Below, one piece after another: positions 34,043 through 43,583 of a stretch of DNA of 64,000 nucleotides; the stretch's first letter is position 1; each line of letters opens with the position of its first letter. The stretch lies in contig JAVDCA010000015.1 in the NCBI GenBank assembly GCA_030848545.1, positions 99,423 through 163,422 of the forward strand. Reading direction: 5' to 3'. This stretch comes from Astrobacterium formosum. Lineage in GTDB: Bacteria > Pseudomonadota > Alphaproteobacteria > Rhizobiales > Xanthobacteraceae. The notes beneath the pieces were generated by a model, which ran no database searches, was not told where the DNA came from, and was given only the letters and a program-made list of their open reading frames with translations. Position numbers and translations under genes: made by a program.

Positions 34043-34717
34043 TCAGATATGGGCATCGCGCGCGGCATAGGGGTCGGGAATATCGAGCTTCGCCAGGATG
34101 TCGCGCTCATGTCGCTCCATGTGGTCGGCCTCGTCGTCAGTCAGGTGATCGTATCCCAACAGGTGCAGAAAGCCATGCACGACGAGATGGGTGAGGTGAT
34201 GGTCGAATGTCTTGTCTTCGGCATGCGCCTCCGCGGCAAGCGTCTCATAAGCGACGACGATGTCGCCGAGATGGCGTGGCGCGCCGCCGGCCCCCGGGGT
34301 GGCGGGCGTGGCGGGAAACGACAGCACGTTGGTGGCGGCGTCCTTGCCGCGCCACTGGGCGTTCATGGCCTTGACGGCGGCGTCATCGGCGAGCAGCACG
34401 GCGACCTCGGCATCGTCGAGGCCGGCCGGCGCCGCGGCCGCAACGGCGCGGCGGACGGCGTCTTCGGCGTCCGCGTGGGCGTCCCAGAGGGGTGATTCGA
34501 TCACGACGTCGACGGCGGGACCGTGCGCAGGACTGTCGCCGACCTCGGCCTGCTCCCTCCCCCGCTCGCGGGGGAGGGTGGGGGAGGGGGCAGACGCGAA
34601 TTCGGTGCCCGCCGCTTCCCCCTCCCTGTCCCTCCCCCGCAAGCGGGGGAGGGGACGGTGGGGCGCGGCCCGTTTTCGTCCGCCAGTGCTGTTTTGTTGT
34701 TCCACCCGCCGCGTCAT
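34043..34717 (-). CDS. ybeY: endoribonuclease YbeY with a repeat-derived N-terminal extension
   Basis: A 224-residue metal-dependent RNase for 16S rRNA maturation and ribosome quality control. The zinc site HLVVHGFLHLLGYDH (H-x3-H-x5-H) is intact. Conserved sequence normally begins at the VDVVIESPLWDAHAD segment, about residue 69 here. The first 65 residues are instead the translation of two inverted palindromic repeats (34555-34578 and 34628-34656), giving Arg/Pro/Gly-rich sequence. The ATG at 34717 overlaps the phoH stop by four bases and is the natural coupled start, so the repeats appear to sit inside the frame. Internal in-frame starts lie too far inside to replace it. Confidence 0.9.
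   Translation of the reverse strand: MTRRVEQQNSTGGRKRAAPHRPLPRLRGRDREGEAAGTEFASAPSPTLPRERGREQAEVGDSPAHGPAVDVVIESPLWDAHADAEDAVRRAVAAAAPAGLDDAEVAVLLADDAAVKAMNAQWRGKDAATNVLSFPATPATPGAGGAPRHLGDIVVAYETLAAEAHAEDKTFDHHLTHLVVHGFLHLLGYDHLTDDEADHMERHERDILAKLDIPDPYAARDAHI
34551..34660. repeat. two palindromic repeats inside the ybeY frame
   Basis: Hairpin one, 34555-34578, is a perfect 10-bp CCCTCCCCCG/CGGGGGAGGG stem with a CTCG loop. Hairpin two, 34628-34656, is a 13-bp stem (one bulged G) with an AA loop. Both belong to the CCTCCCCC...GGGGGAGG family seen between genes elsewhere in the window (41617-41635, 49223-49251, 63930-63955 and others), but here they are within coding sequence. Confidence 0.85.
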
Positions 34718-35751
34718 TCGCCGCCCTCCTGCCGGCGTGCGGCGTCGGCGCGGTCATAGGCGGCGACGATGCGGGCGACGAGCTCGTGGCGGATCACGTC
34801 GGCGGCCGTGAAGGTGCAGCACGAGATGCCTTCGACGCCGTCGAGCAGCCTGACGGCTTCCGAAAGACCGGAGGTCTGGCCGCGCGGCAGGTCGACCTGG
34901 CTCGGATCGCCGGTGACGATCATGCGCGAGTTCTCGCCCAGGCGGGTCAGGAACATCTTCATCTGCATGGTGGTGCTGTTCTGCGCCTCGTCCAGGATGA
35001 CGACCGCATTGGCGAGGGTGCGCCCGCGCATGAAGGCGAGCGGCGCGATCTCGATTTCGCCGGTCTGCAGCGCCCGGTCGACGATGCGGGTATCCATGAG
35101 GTCGAACAAAGCATCGTAGATCGGGCGCAGATAGGGATCGACCTTCTCCTTCATGTCGCCCGGCAGGAAGCCGAGGCGTTCGCCGGCCTCCACCGCCGGA
35201 CGCGACAGGATGATGCGGTCGACCTCCTTGCGCTCGAACAGCGCGATCGCGTGCGCGACCGCGAGCCAGGTCTTGCCGGTACCGGCCGGGCCGATGCCGA
35301 ACACCAGCGACTGGCGGCGCAACGCGCGCACATAGGCGTCCTGGGCGGCGGTGCGGGCGCGCACCGGCCGCTTGCGCAGGTTGATCTCCTCGAAGCTCTG
35401 GCGCCCCGCGCCGGCATCGAAGTCGAACAGCGACCCTTGCGCGATCGCGAGCCGGATTGCGCCTTCGACGTCGCCGGCGGTGAGGTCGTCGCCGCGCTTG
35501 AGCTGCTCGTACAAGCCTTCCAGCACGTGGCGCGCCTGTTCGGCGGCGTCCTCGGGACCCGCGATGGCGACGTGGTTGCCGCGCTGGTCGGCGACGACGC
35601 CAAGTCGCCGCTCGATCAAGGCGAGGTTCTGCCCGTATTGGCCGAACAGCGCCGAGGCGAGCCGGTTGTCGTCGAAGGCGAGCATGATCTGCGTCGCCAC
35701 CGGTTCGCCGGCGACCGCGGGGGGGAGCGGCGCGGTTTCGTCGTCACGCAT
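34714..35751 (-). CDS. phoH: PhoH-family ATPase (YbeZ type)
   Basis: A 345-residue P-loop protein, usually co-encoded with YbeY and thought to act with it in RNA metabolism. It has Walker A GPAGTGKT in [19 protein letters not shown] and Walker [10 protein letters not shown], plus the family segment [23 protein letters not shown] 35751 overlaps the end of miaB by eight bases; a TTG two codons earlier is possible. The stop overlaps ybeY (ATGA), so the two are translationally coupled. Confidence 0.95.
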   Translation of the reverse strand: MRDDETAPLPPAVAGEPVATQIMLAFDDNRLASALFGQYGQNLALIERRLGVVADQRGNHVAIAGPEDAAEQARHVLEGLYEQLKRGDDLTAGDVEGAIRLAIAQGSLFDFDAGAGRQSFEEINLRKRPVRARTAAQDAYVRALRRQSLVFGIGPAGTGKTWLAVAHAIALFERKEVDRIILSRPAVEAGERLGFLPGDMKEKVDPYLRPIYDALFDLMDTRIVDRALQTGEIEIAPLAFMRGRTLANAVVILDEAQNSTTMQMKMFLTRLGENSRMIVTGDPSQVDLPRGQTSGLSEAVRLLDGVEGISCCTFTAADVIRHELVARIVAAYDRADAARRQEGGE

Positions 35752-37144
35752 GCGCAATGGCGGAGGTTCCGATGTTCGCCGGGGGCCGTTCGCCGGGCGC
35801 GACGATGTGGCCGAACAGGCTGTTGCCGCCCATCGAGGTGACGGTGACGGCGACGATGTCGCCGATGCGCGACGGCTCCGCGGTCACGTGGACGGGCTGC
35901 AGATAGGGCGAGCGGCCGACTAGCTGGCCGGCGTGCCGGCCCGGTTTTTCCAGGAGCACGTCGAAGGTGCGGCCCACGCAGGACTCGTTGAAACGGTCCT
36001 GGCCGGCGTCGATCAGGGCCTGCAGGCGCGCGAGCCGCTCGGCCTTGTGGGTGTCGGCGACCTGGTCGTCACGCTCGGCCGCCGGCGTGCCCGGCCGCGG
36101 CGAGTACTTGAACGAGAAGGCGCCGGCGTAGCCGACGTCCTCGACGACCGCGAGGGTCGCCTGGAAGTCCGCCTCGGTCTCGCCCGGGAAGCCGACGATG
36201 AAGTCCGACGTGAACGCCATGTCGGGACGCGCGCGGCGCAGCCGCTCGACGAGGCGCAGATAGTCGTCGCAGGTGTGACGACGGTTCATGGCGGCGAGGA
36301 TGCGGTCGGAACCCGACTGCACCGGCAGATGCAGTTGCGGCATAAGCTGCGGCAGGTCGCGGTGGGCGGCGATCAGTTCGTCGTCCATGTCGCGCGGATG
36401 GCTGGTCGTGTAGCGGATGCGCGCGATCCTCGGCACGTCGGCGACGGCGGCGACGAGGCCCGCGAGCGACAGCGGCCGGCCGTCCGCGCCTTCGCCGTGA
36501 TAGCTGTTGACGTTCTGCCCGATCAGCGTGATTTCGCGCACGCCTGCGGTGGCGAGCCGCTCGGCTTCGGCGACGATCTTCGCCGCCGGGCGCGACACTT
36601 CGGCGCCGCGCGTATAGGGAACGACGCAGAAGGTGCAGAACTTGTCGCAGCCCTCCTGCACGGTCAGGAAGGCGGAAACGCCGCGCCTGCGGGTCGCCGC
36701 GGCGGAAGCGGGCGCCAGATGATCGAACTTGTCCTCGACCGGGAACTCGGTGTCGACGACCCGCTCGCCCTGGGCGGCGCGGGCAATGAGGTCGGGCAGC
36801 CGGTGGTAGTTCTGCGGTCCCACCACGAGGTCGACGGTCGGCGCCCGGCGGACGATCTCGGCGCCTTCGGCCTGGGCGACGCAGCCGGCCACCGCGACGG
36901 TCACCTTGCGGCCGTGATGTGCCGCCTCGTCCTTGAGCCGGCGCACGCGGCCGAGTTCCGAATAGACCTTCTCGGCCGCCTTCTCGCGGATATGGCAGGT
37001 GTTGAGGATGACGAGGTCGGCATCCTCGATCGTCTCCGTCTCGACGAAGCCTTCGCGCGCCAGCGTGTCCGCCATGCGCTGCGCGTCATAGACGTTCATC
37101 TGGCAGCCGAAGGATTTGACGTGGAGCTTCTTGGGTCCGCTCAT
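35744..37144 (-). CDS. miaB: tRNA-2-methylthio-N6-dimethylallyladenosine synthase MiaB
   Basis: A 466-residue radical-SAM methylthiotransferase modifying A37 of tRNAs. The N-terminal UPF0004 domain binds one Fe-S cluster (Cys in [22 protein letters not shown] and [12 protein letters not shown]); the radical-SAM cluster uses [17 protein letters not shown] (CxxxCxxC); a TRAM domain ends the protein. ATG 37144 gives the family N-terminus ([17 protein letters not shown]). The upstream 158 bp separates it from vapC and probably holds a promoter. Confidence 0.97.
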   Translation of the reverse strand: MSGPKKLHVKSFGCQMNVYDAQRMADTLAREGFVETETIEDADLVILNTCHIREKAAEKVYSELGRVRRLKDEAAHHGRKVTVAVAGCVAQAEGAEIVRRAPTVDLVVGPQNYHRLPDLIARAAQGERVVDTEFPVEDKFDHLAPASAAATRRRGVSAFLTVQEGCDKFCTFCVVPYTRGAEVSRPAAKIVAEAERLATAGVREITLIGQNVNSYHGEGADGRPLSLAGLVAAVADVPRIARIRYTTSHPRDMDDELIAAHRDLPQLMPQLHLPVQSGSDRILAAMNRRHTCDDYLRLVERLRRARPDMAFTSDFIVGFPGETEADFQATLAVVEDVGYAGAFSFKYSPRPGTPAAERDDQVADTHKAERLARLQALIDAGQDRFNESCVGRTFDVLLEKPGRHAGQLVGRSPYLQPVHVTAEPSRIGDIVAVTVTSMGGNSLFGHIVAPGERPPANIGTSAIAHA

Positions 37145-37302
37145 GCGGTCTCTGGTCACCGTCGGGGCGCTTCCGGGCTTCTGGTGTTTTGCGTCAAGTC
37201 TCTGATGCACAAAGCCAAATAGGAACTGCGCCGGCCCGCATCCAGGTCTCGGGCGCCCCTCATAGCCGGTTTTTGCCAAAAATGGAATGTGCGGGGCTGT
37301 CC

Positions 37303-37704
37303 TCAGGTCAGCCAGTTCTCGACCGTCAGGCCGGGAACACGCCTGAATTCGCCGGTATGGGCGGTCACGAGCGTGGCGCCCACAGCACGGGCATGGGCGG
37401 CGATCAGCAGGTCATTGCCGCCGATGGTTTTCCCCGCGGCTTCAAGGCGTGTCCGGATATCACCGTATTCAATGTCGGCAGGCCCTTTGAACGGCAGAAT
37501 CACGATCTCACTCAGCACGTCCTCGACGGCCAAGCGCAGGCGTTCAGAACCCCTCCTGGCGACTCCGTAGCGAAGTTCTGCGGCGACGATAATGCTGGTG
37601 CAAATGGAGGCTTCACCCAGTTTTGCGATCCGCCGAGCGGACGTTCCCTGGGGGGATCTGATCACGTCCGAAATGATGCTGGTATCGAGCATATAGCGTG
37701 TCAC
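37303..37704 (-). CDS. vapC: VapC-type PIN-domain toxin
   Basis: A 133-residue PIN-domain ribonuclease toxin. The acidic active-site residues are present: Asp7 ([11 protein letters not shown]), Glu43 ([14 protein letters not shown]) and Asp98 ([12 protein letters not shown]). The commonly seen LDTN is LDTS here, and the final motif reads TAHTGEF where TNNTREF is usual. The start is GTG 37704, overlapping the vapB stop by four bases, so toxin synthesis is coupled to antitoxin translation. Family toxins cleave initiator tRNA or other structured RNAs; the target here is unknown. Confidence 0.93.
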   Translation of the reverse strand: MTRYMLDTSIISDVIRSPQGTSARRIAKLGEASICTSIIVAAELRYGVARRGSERLRLAVEDVLSEIVILPFKGPADIEYGDIRTRLEAAGKTIGGNDLLIAAHARAVGATLVTAHTGEFRRVPGLTVENWLT

Positions 37705-37937
37705 AGCGGCGGCTCCGGCTCCGGAACGGGATCCTCGATATCGGGAAACTCCTCGTCCAAGGGCTTCATCGTCTTGAGCAGGGCCAGCAGGCCACGTTTG
37801 CGCGCCGGCTCGATCACGAGGCGGTCGCCTTCGCGATGCATGATCGCCTCGCGTCCCGGCAATTCGAACTCGACCGGAATGCGGACAGCCTGGTTGCGAC
37901 CGTTGCGAAACAGGCTGACGCGCCTGTGTTCTGTCAT
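37701..37937 (-). CDS. vapB: VapB-type antitoxin (AbrB/MazE-like)
   Basis: A 78-residue antitoxin with an N-terminal AbrB-type swapped-hairpin DNA-binding domain (VSLFRNGRNQAVRIPVEFEL, then LVIEPARKRGL) and an acidic, Pro-rich C-terminus ([18 protein letters not shown]) that would bind VapC. ATG 37937 has GGAGG at eight bases. A GCATATGC dyad at 37967-37974, in the 80 bp upstream of the start, is a candidate autoregulatory operator. Confidence 0.92.
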   Translation of the reverse strand: MTEHRRVSLFRNGRNQAVRIPVEFELPGREAIMHREGDRLVIEPARKRGLLALLKTMKPLDEEFPDIEDPVPEPEPPL

Positions 37938-38017
37938 GCGGGCGTCCTCCATGCCGTATGTCTTGAGCATATGCCGGCCGGAGGCGACCCGCAAGGGTTG
38001 TCCAGCCCGTGAACAGG

Positions 38018-38824
38018 TCACCCGGACCTGCGGCCTCCCTGCGGCGGGTTGCGCAGGATCCCCGCCGCCATCCGCCGGACCTCCGCTTCCAGCCGCCGGG
38101 CAAGCATCTTGCGGTCGCCATCGGCCGCGAAGGCGATCGGCTCGCCCCAGGTGACCACCGCGTCGATTGCCCCCCGTCCGGCAACGCCGAGGAGATGGGG
38201 GCCGAGCGACATCGCCCCGTACCAGGCGACGCGCGGCCGATGCTGGCGGCCGAGCGGCAGCCCCTGGAGGCGCGTATAGGCGATCGCCGCCGGCTGGATC
38301 GTCACGCGGCCGTCCGAACCTGCCGCCGCCACGGCGTCGCGGGCGGCGCCCAGGAGCGCGGAACGAAACGCGAGCACGCGATTGCCGTCGCTGGACGTGC
38401 CCTCGCCGAACAGCACGACGGGGTCGCCCTCGGCGAGCCGCGCCGCGATCTCGGCATTGACGTCGCCGGTCTTGTGGCGGCGCTCGCGGTCGACGAAGAC
38501 GGTGCGTTGCAGGCGCGCAAGCAGACCGAACACCGGCCACGCGCCGACCTCGCGCTTGGCGACGAACACCACCGGGGCCAGTGAGGTAAAGACGCAGATG
38601 TCCAGCCAGGAAACGTGGTTGGCGACGATGAGGAGCGGCGTCGCCGTGACCCGGGCGCCGATCTCGCGCACGCGCACGCCGAGGATGCGACACGCGGCGC
38701 GGTGATACAGGACCGGGATCAGGCGGCGGGCGCTGAGCTTCAGACGTACGGCCAGGATCTGGAACGGCAGCAGGACTAGGGTGAGGCCGGCGATGGCGGC
38801 GAGTGCGAAGACGGCGCGCGCCAT
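38018..38824 (-). CDS. plsC: 1-acyl-sn-glycerol-3-phosphate acyltransferase (PlsC)
   Basis: A 268-residue membrane-associated acyltransferase making phosphatidic acid. An N-terminal hydrophobic helix (VFALAAIAGLTLVLLPFQIL) is followed by the HX4D catalytic motif in IVANHVSWLDI and the substrate motif VLFGEGTSSDGNRV. Some relatives are ornithine-lipid acyltransferases (OlsA), which share these motifs, so the acceptor is not certain. It lies 11 bases after the Fur-family gene, in the same direction. Confidence 0.9.
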   Translation of the reverse strand: MARAVFALAAIAGLTLVLLPFQILAVRLKLSARRLIPVLYHRAACRILGVRVREIGARVTATPLLIVANHVSWLDICVFTSLAPVVFVAKREVGAWPVFGLLARLQRTVFVDRERRHKTGDVNAEIAARLAEGDPVVLFGEGTSSDGNRVLAFRSALLGAARDAVAAAGSDGRVTIQPAAIAYTRLQGLPLGRQHRPRVAWYGAMSLGPHLLGVAGRGAIDAVVTWGEPIAFAADGDRKMLARRLEAEVRRMAAGILRNPPQGGRRSG

Positions 38825-38835
38825 GTCGCGCGCCG

Positions 38836-39270
38836 TCAGCGACCTGGCTTGTCCTCAAGGGGAATTGCGTAGAGTTCGAGCCGATGGTCGACGAGGCGGT
38901 AGCCGAGCCGGCGGGCGACCTCGCGCTGGAGCTTCTCGATCTCCTCGTCCTTGAACTCGATCACCTCGCCGGTGCGCAGATTGATCAGGTGGTCGTGGTG
39001 CTCTTCGCGCAGCTGTTCGTAGCGGGCGCGGCCCTCGCGGAAATCGTGGCGCTCGATGATTGCGGAATCCTCGAACAACTTGACGGTGCGGTAGACGGTC
39101 GAGATGGAGATGCGATCATCGATCGCGGCGCAGCGGCGATAGAGTTCTTCGACGTCGGGATGGTCCTCGGCGCCGGCGAGCACCCGCGCGATGACCCGCC
39201 TCTGCTCGGTCATGCGCATGCCCTTGGCGACGCACAGGGCTTCGATGTGGCTGAGCTTGTCTTCGGTCAC
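38836..39270 (-). CDS. fur: Fur-family regulator (Fur/Mur)
   Basis: A 144-residue metalloregulator with the Fur winged helix (MRMTEQRRVIARVL, ISISTVYRTVKLFEDSAII) and the metal-binding EEHHDHLINLRTGEVIEF segment. In rhizobia the orthologue at this position often senses manganese (Mur), while Irr takes over iron control; the presence of irr at 4.4 kb fits that. The start is GTG 39270 with AGGA upstream. The C-terminal Cys-rich zinc site of classical Fur is absent. Confidence 0.9.
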   Translation of the reverse strand: MTEDKLSHIEALCVAKGMRMTEQRRVIARVLAGAEDHPDVEELYRRCAAIDDRISISTVYRTVKLFEDSAIIERHDFREGRARYEQLREEHHDHLINLRTGEVIEFKDEEIEKLQREVARRLGYRLVDHRLELYAIPLEDKPGR

Positions 39271-39326
39271 GAAACGGTCCTCACGGGGCTTGCGTGCGCT
39301 CGTGCAAATACGCCCAATCCCACGGC

Positions 39327-39818
39327 TCACGCAAGATCGCGGCGCAGGACCAGGGCGTTCGACGGCGGCCGCGGGTCTCCGGCGGCGTGATAATAGGCCA
39401 CGCGCCGGCCGACTTCGTGGAAATGGGCGCGCGCATAGAGGCGGCGGGCGGCCGTATTGCCTTCGTCGACCTCCAGGAAAAGCCTTGCGACACCCAGGGT
39501 GGCCAGACGACGCAATTGCAGGTCGAGCAGCCGGCCGCCGAGGCCGCGGCCGCGCCATGACGGCTCGACCGCGATCGACAGTATTTCGGCCTCGTCGGCC
39601 GCGACGCGTGTGATTGAAAAGCCGATCAGGATGCGACCGAAGGTCGCCCGGTGGGCGACGATTCCCGTGTCGACGAGGAGCCGTTCGAATTCCTCCGCGC
39701 TCCAGCCGCGCCGGAACGCCTTCGCGTGCAGCTCTGCCATGGCGTCGGCATCGGCGGGGCCGGCCGCCGACAGTCTCGGCGCGGCGCGCCCGAAAAGAGT
39801 CGCCAAACGGGCCTTCAT
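39327..39818 (-). CDS. rimI: GNAT acetyltransferase RimI
   Basis: A 163-residue GNAT-fold protein, probably the N-terminal acetyltransferase of ribosomal protein S18. The acetyl-CoA loop is visible as VEPSWRGRGLGGRLLDLQLR, with LFLEVDEGNTAARRLYARAHF following. ATG 39818 overlaps the tsaB stop by four bases; the tsaB-rimI pair is a common arrangement. Confidence 0.92.
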   Translation of the reverse strand: MKARLATLFGRAAPRLSAAGPADADAMAELHAKAFRRGWSAEEFERLLVDTGIVAHRATFGRILIGFSITRVAADEAEILSIAVEPSWRGRGLGGRLLDLQLRRLATLGVARLFLEVDEGNTAARRLYARAHFHEVGRRVAYYHAAGDPRPPSNALVLRRDLA

Positions 39819-40492
39819 CGCCGCGCCAGTCGGGCCGCCTCCTGCGGTCGCGCGTCGGGCGAGCGCAGATAGAGGGGACGGGGCGCCATGGTCTCGAGGG
39901 CGGCGGCACCCAGGTGGGCGACCCATTCGATGTCCGGAGCGCGGGCGGCGTCGACGAGCGCCGGTCTTTGCTGGTCCGCCGGCCACGCTGCCATCACGGC
40001 CTCGGCGCCGGTGCCGGCGACGCGGGCCGGGCCGGCGCTCGCCGCTCGCACCGCTTCGCGGATCGAGGCGATGCGCGGTGGAATGATGGTACGGCCGCCG
40101 GCGCCGAACAGTTGCATGTAGACCTGTTCGTTGCGGGCATCGATGACCGAGAGGAGCGGCGTCTCGTCATCGGCGGCCACGTGCGGGGCCGCGTAGGCGG
40201 CGAGCGTGGTCAGGCCGACGGCCGGCTTGGCCGAAGCCAGCGCGAGGCCGCGGGCGGCGGCGACGCCGACGCGCAGCCCGGTGAAACTCCCCGGCCCCAC
40301 CGTGACGGCGATCCGGTCGAGGGCCGAGAAGGCCAGTGAGGCCTCCGCCATCACCCGCTCGATGAGCGGCATCAGCGCCTCCGCATGGCCGCGTACCATG
40401 GGCAGGCTCTCACGGCCGAGCAGCCCCGCCGCGGTGTCGAGGACGGCGGCGGAACAGGCTTCCAGGGCGGTATCGATTGCAAGGACGCGCAT
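39815..40492 (-). CDS. tsaB: tRNA threonylcarbamoyladenosine biosynthesis protein TsaB
   Basis: A 225-residue ASKHA-fold partner of TsaD in making t6A37 in tRNAs. Family sequence: VLAIDTALEACSAAVLD at the start and RIAVTVGPGSFTGLRVGVAAARGLA in the middle. ATG 40492 gives the normal N-terminus; a GTG four codons earlier is possible. It is translationally coupled to rimI. Confidence 0.95.
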   Translation of the reverse strand: MRVLAIDTALEACSAAVLDTAAGLLGRESLPMVRGHAEALMPLIERVMAEASLAFSALDRIAVTVGPGSFTGLRVGVAAARGLALASAKPAVGLTTLAAYAAPHVAADDETPLLSVIDARNEQVYMQLFGAGGRTIIPPRIASIREAVRAASAGPARVAGTGAEAVMAAWPADQQRPALVDAARAPDIEWVAHLGAAALETMAPRPLYLRSPDARPQEAARLARR

Positions 40493-40639
40493 GACTTGAG
40501 GCACTTCGGCACGCAGATGGTGTGGTCACCCTGCCGTGACTTGCACCCAAGGGCAAGGGCGGAGGGGCAGGCAATTCCATCATTTGCGAACCAAGGAAGC
40601 CCGGTCTTCGGCCGGCCCGGTGACAGGCTCAGACGAAGC

Positions 40640-40695
40640 AATCCAGCTCTTTGCCGTGCGGCCCGGGTACGCTTCGTCTCGCTCGCAATGATCGG
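40640..40695. repeat. dispersed extragenic repeat (partial)
   Basis: The arms ACGAAGCAATCCAG and CGCTTCGTCTCGCTCGCAATG resemble the common alphaproteobacterial element pairing 'cattgcgagcgaagc' with 'gcttcgtcgc'. It lies in the 210-bp gap between tsaB and the NifU-like gene. Confidence 0.45.
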
Positions 40696-40702
40696 TGTCG
40701 CG

Positions 40703-41257
40703 TCACACCGGCTGGACTTCGACCACGTCGGGGACGTAGTGACGCAAAAGGTTCTGGATGCCGTGCTTGAGGGTTGCGGTCGACGACGGGCAGCCCGAGC
40801 AGGCGCCCTTCATGGCGAGGTAGACGACGCCGTTCTTGAAGCCCTTGAAAGTGATGTCGCCGCCGTCATTGGCGACCGCCGGCCGCACCCGCGTCTCGAT
40901 CAAATCCTTGATGATCGCCACCGTCTCGGCATCGCCGTCCTCGAAGAACTCGTCGCTCGCCTCGCCGTCGGAGCCGGTCTCGACGATCGGTGCGCCGGAC
41001 ATGAAATGTTCCATGATGGCGCCGAGGAGGGCTGGCTTGAGCTGGTGCCATTCGCCCTCGGTCTTGGTGACGGAGACGAAATCTTGGCCCAGGAAGACGC
41101 CGCTGACGCCGGCAACCTCGAACAGGCGTCGGGCCAGCGGCGAGCGCTCGGCGGCGGCGCGATCGGGCATATCGAGGGTCCCGGAGGCCAGCACGGTGCA
41201 TCCCGGCAGGAACTTGAGCGTGGCTGGATTGGGCGTGGCTTCGGTCTGGATAAACAT
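40703..41257 (-). CDS. NifU-like/NfuA-type Fe-S scaffold protein
   Basis: A 184-residue protein with the Nfu N-terminal domain (MFIQTEATPNPATLKFLPG, SPLARRLFEVAGVSGVFLG) and a C-terminal NifU domain whose cluster ligands are the CxxC of GACSGCPSSTATLKHG. Such proteins carry [4Fe-4S] clusters to client enzymes; MiaB and IorA in this window are examples of the sort of client. ATG 41257 follows GAGGAAGGAAG. Confidence 0.94.
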   Translation of the reverse strand: MFIQTEATPNPATLKFLPGCTVLASGTLDMPDRAAAERSPLARRLFEVAGVSGVFLGQDFVSVTKTEGEWHQLKPALLGAIMEHFMSGAPIVETGSDGEASDEFFEDGDAETVAIIKDLIETRVRPAVANDGGDITFKGFKNGVVYLAMKGACSGCPSSTATLKHGIQNLLRHYVPDVVEVQPV

Positions 41258-41644
41258 GGACTTCCTTCCTCTCCGCGGGTTCAAGGCCCGTGGGATCCGA
41301 TCGGACAGGGGTCCGACAGGGAATAACTGTGTCTTTCCGGCCTTACCGTCAACCGTTTCAGGATAGGTGGGGGGCCCATTGCCGGTCGGCAACGCACGGC
41401 ATCCTTATCCTTCCTCCGCGCCCTTGCGCGGGGGAGGGTGGACGCGATGCGGTCGGGTGGGGGCTCTTGGTGGGGGCTCTTGGCCTCACCTCTTGCACCT
41501 GAGTTCTTGTTTGGTGCCGCGTGACCCCACCCCCGCCCTTCGGCCCAGCCGATGCTCCGCATAGGCGTTCTTTCCGCACAGGCGTTCTTAAGGACGGCGG
41601 CCGCAGGCCGCCTGCGCCTCCCCTTTCAGGGGAGGGATATTCGC
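41258..41644. other. 387-bp spacer rich in short repeats
   Basis: No gene supported. It contains a CCTCC...GGAGG hairpin at about 41414-41437, a tandem of TGGGGGCTCTTGG units (about 41458-41484), two copies of an AGGCGTTCTT unit (about 41563-41590) and a perfect hairpin CCTCCCCT/AGGGGAGG at 41617-41635. The last lies just past the uspA stop and may act as its terminator. Confidence 0.55.
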
Positions 41645-42136
41645 CTAAGTCATCGCGTCGAGTTCTTCGTCCATGAGGTGGCCCGGAACGATGGTGACGG
41701 GAATCGGGAACGTGCCGGACGATTTGGCGACGCTGGACACCAGCGGGCCAGGCTCTTCGCCGGCAGTGCCGGCGGCAAGCACCAGTATGGCGATGTCCTC
41801 GTCGTCCTCGATCAGCCCCAGCACCTCGCGGGCGGTATCTCCTTCGCGGATCACCCGCTCGGGGGTGATGCCGGCGATGCCGTTGGCGCGGGCCGCGTAG
41901 CGCGACAGGGCCTCGTTGGCCTCCTCCTGCGCCTCGGCGCGCATGATGTCGGCGACGCCCAGCCATTGCTGGTTCTTGTCCTGCAGGTCGACGACGCGCA
42001 ACATCGTCAGGGCGGCGGAATTTCGCGCCGCCCGCCGGCTCGCATAATAGACGGCGCGATCGCATTCCGGCGTGTCGTCGATGACGACGAGATATTTCGG
42101 CCGATGGCCGGTTTCATAACTGCGGCGTCTTCTCAT
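41645..42136 (-). CDS. universal stress protein (UspA family)
   Basis: A 163-residue UspA-fold protein: KYLVVIDDTPECDRAVYYA at the start and an ALTMLRVVD strand. The canonical ATP loop G-x2-G-x9-GS is not evident (the equivalent region is LVLAAGTAGEEPGPLVSSVAK), so it may have weak or altered nucleotide binding. ATG 42136 has GAGGA at five bases. Single gene between the NifU-like gene and trpS. Confidence 0.88.
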   Translation of the reverse strand: MRRRRSYETGHRPKYLVVIDDTPECDRAVYYASRRAARNSAALTMLRVVDLQDKNQQWLGVADIMRAEAQEEANEALSRYAARANGIAGITPERVIREGDTAREVLGLIEDDEDIAILVLAAGTAGEEPGPLVSSVAKSSGTFPIPVTIVPGHLMDEELDAMT

Positions 42137-42360
42137 CCCATTCCTCTGGGGAAGGTTCGCCCGGCGTGCCGCCGTTCACAGGCGCGTCGATGAGCCGGCG
42201 TGATTTGGGCCGGCGGCATCGATTCACCCCACGAACGCTCCCGGACGGGATGCTGCCACGACGGCCCCGGTGAGGACAAGCGGCGAACGGGCGAGCGGTG
42301 TGCGCCGCCGGCCGCCTGGCCGTCACGTTAGGGGGCCCGCAAACCGACGCCGTGGGCTGT

Positions 42361-43395
42361 TCAATGCCGGATGAAGCCGACGATGTCCTTGACCGCATTC
42401 ATGGTCTCGTCGGCGATCACGCGGGCGCGCTCGGCGCCGTCGGCGAGCACGGAGTCGATATAGGCGGGATCCTGCACCAGCTTTTTCATCTCGGCGCCGA
42501 TCGGGCCGAGCTTGGCGACCGAGAGATCGACCAGAGCCGCCTTGAAGGCGGAGAACTGGGCGCCGCCGAATTCGCCGAGAACGTCCGCCCGGGTGCGGCC
42601 GGCGAGTGCCGCGTAGATGCCGACAAGGTTGTCGGCTTCCGGCCGCGCCGCGAGTTCCTTCTCGTCCGCGGGCAGCGGGTGCGGGTCGGTCTTGGCCTTG
42701 CGGATCTTCTGCGCAATGGTGTCGGCGTCGTCGGTCAAGTTGATGCGCGAATAGTCGGAAGCGTCCGACTTCGACATCTTCTTGGTGCCGTCGCGCAGGC
42801 TCATCACCCGCGTCGCCGGACCCTGGATCAGGGGCTCGGGGAGAGGAAAGAACGCCTCGCCGAAGCCGTGACCGGTGATCGAGGCCGCATAGTCGTTGTT
42901 GAACTTCTGCGCCACATCGCGGGTGAGTTCGAGGTGCTGCTTCTGGTCTTCGCCGACCGGCACATGGGTCGCCCGGTAGAGCAGGATGTCGGCCGCCATC
43001 AGGCTCGGATAGGCATAAAGCCCGACGGAGGCGTTCTCGCGGTCCTTGCCGGCCTTCTCCTTGAACTGGGTCATGCGGTTGAGCCAGCCCAGGCGGGCGA
43101 CGCAGTTGAACACCCAGGCGAGTTCGGCGTGACCCGTGACCTGGCTCTGGTTGAATACGATGTGTTTCTTGGGATCGATGCCGCAGGCCAGGAACGCCGC
43201 CGTCACCTCGCGGGTCGCGCGCGGCAGTTCGGTCGGGTCCTGCCATACCGTGATGGCGTGCATGTCGACCACGCAATAGATGCAGTCGTAGAGATCCTGC
43301 AGGGCGACGAACTTGACGACGGCGCCGAGATAATTACCGAGATGCAGGTTGCCGGTGGGTTGGACCCCGGAGAAGACCCGCTGCTTGAACGCCAT
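42361..43395 (-). CDS. trpS: tryptophanyl-tRNA synthetase
   Basis: A 344-residue class I aminoacyl-tRNA synthetase. The HIGH-equivalent is the HLGN of [17 protein letters not shown], and the KMSKS loop is [16 protein letters not shown]. The length is standard and no domain is missing. It lies between murJ and uspA, all leftward. Confidence 0.97.
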   Translation of the reverse strand: MAFKQRVFSGVQPTGNLHLGNYLGAVVKFVALQDLYDCIYCVVDMHAITVWQDPTELPRATREVTAAFLACGIDPKKHIVFNQSQVTGHAELAWVFNCVARLGWLNRMTQFKEKAGKDRENASVGLYAYPSLMAADILLYRATHVPVGEDQKQHLELTRDVAQKFNNDYAASITGHGFGEAFFPLPEPLIQGPATRVMSLRDGTKKMSKSDASDYSRINLTDDADTIAQKIRKAKTDPHPLPADEKELAARPEADNLVGIYAALAGRTRADVLGEFGGAQFSAFKAALVDLSVAKLGPIGAEMKKLVQDPAYIDSVLADGAERARVIADETMNAVKDIVGFIRH

Positions 43396-43583
43396 CTTGA
43401 CTGCTCCTTCGCGTGTGGACCGCGTTTACGTCACTGTGAATCCGCTTGCCCCGCCGATGCGGGGATCCGAAGGCCAGGGAAAGGCTGGATTTCCGCAGGG
43501 TGCGGGCATGAGCGGAGAACTTTAAGGCCGCGCGTCCATGCCACGGGCGCGGGCCGTGATGCAAGGACGGATCCGGATTCCCC

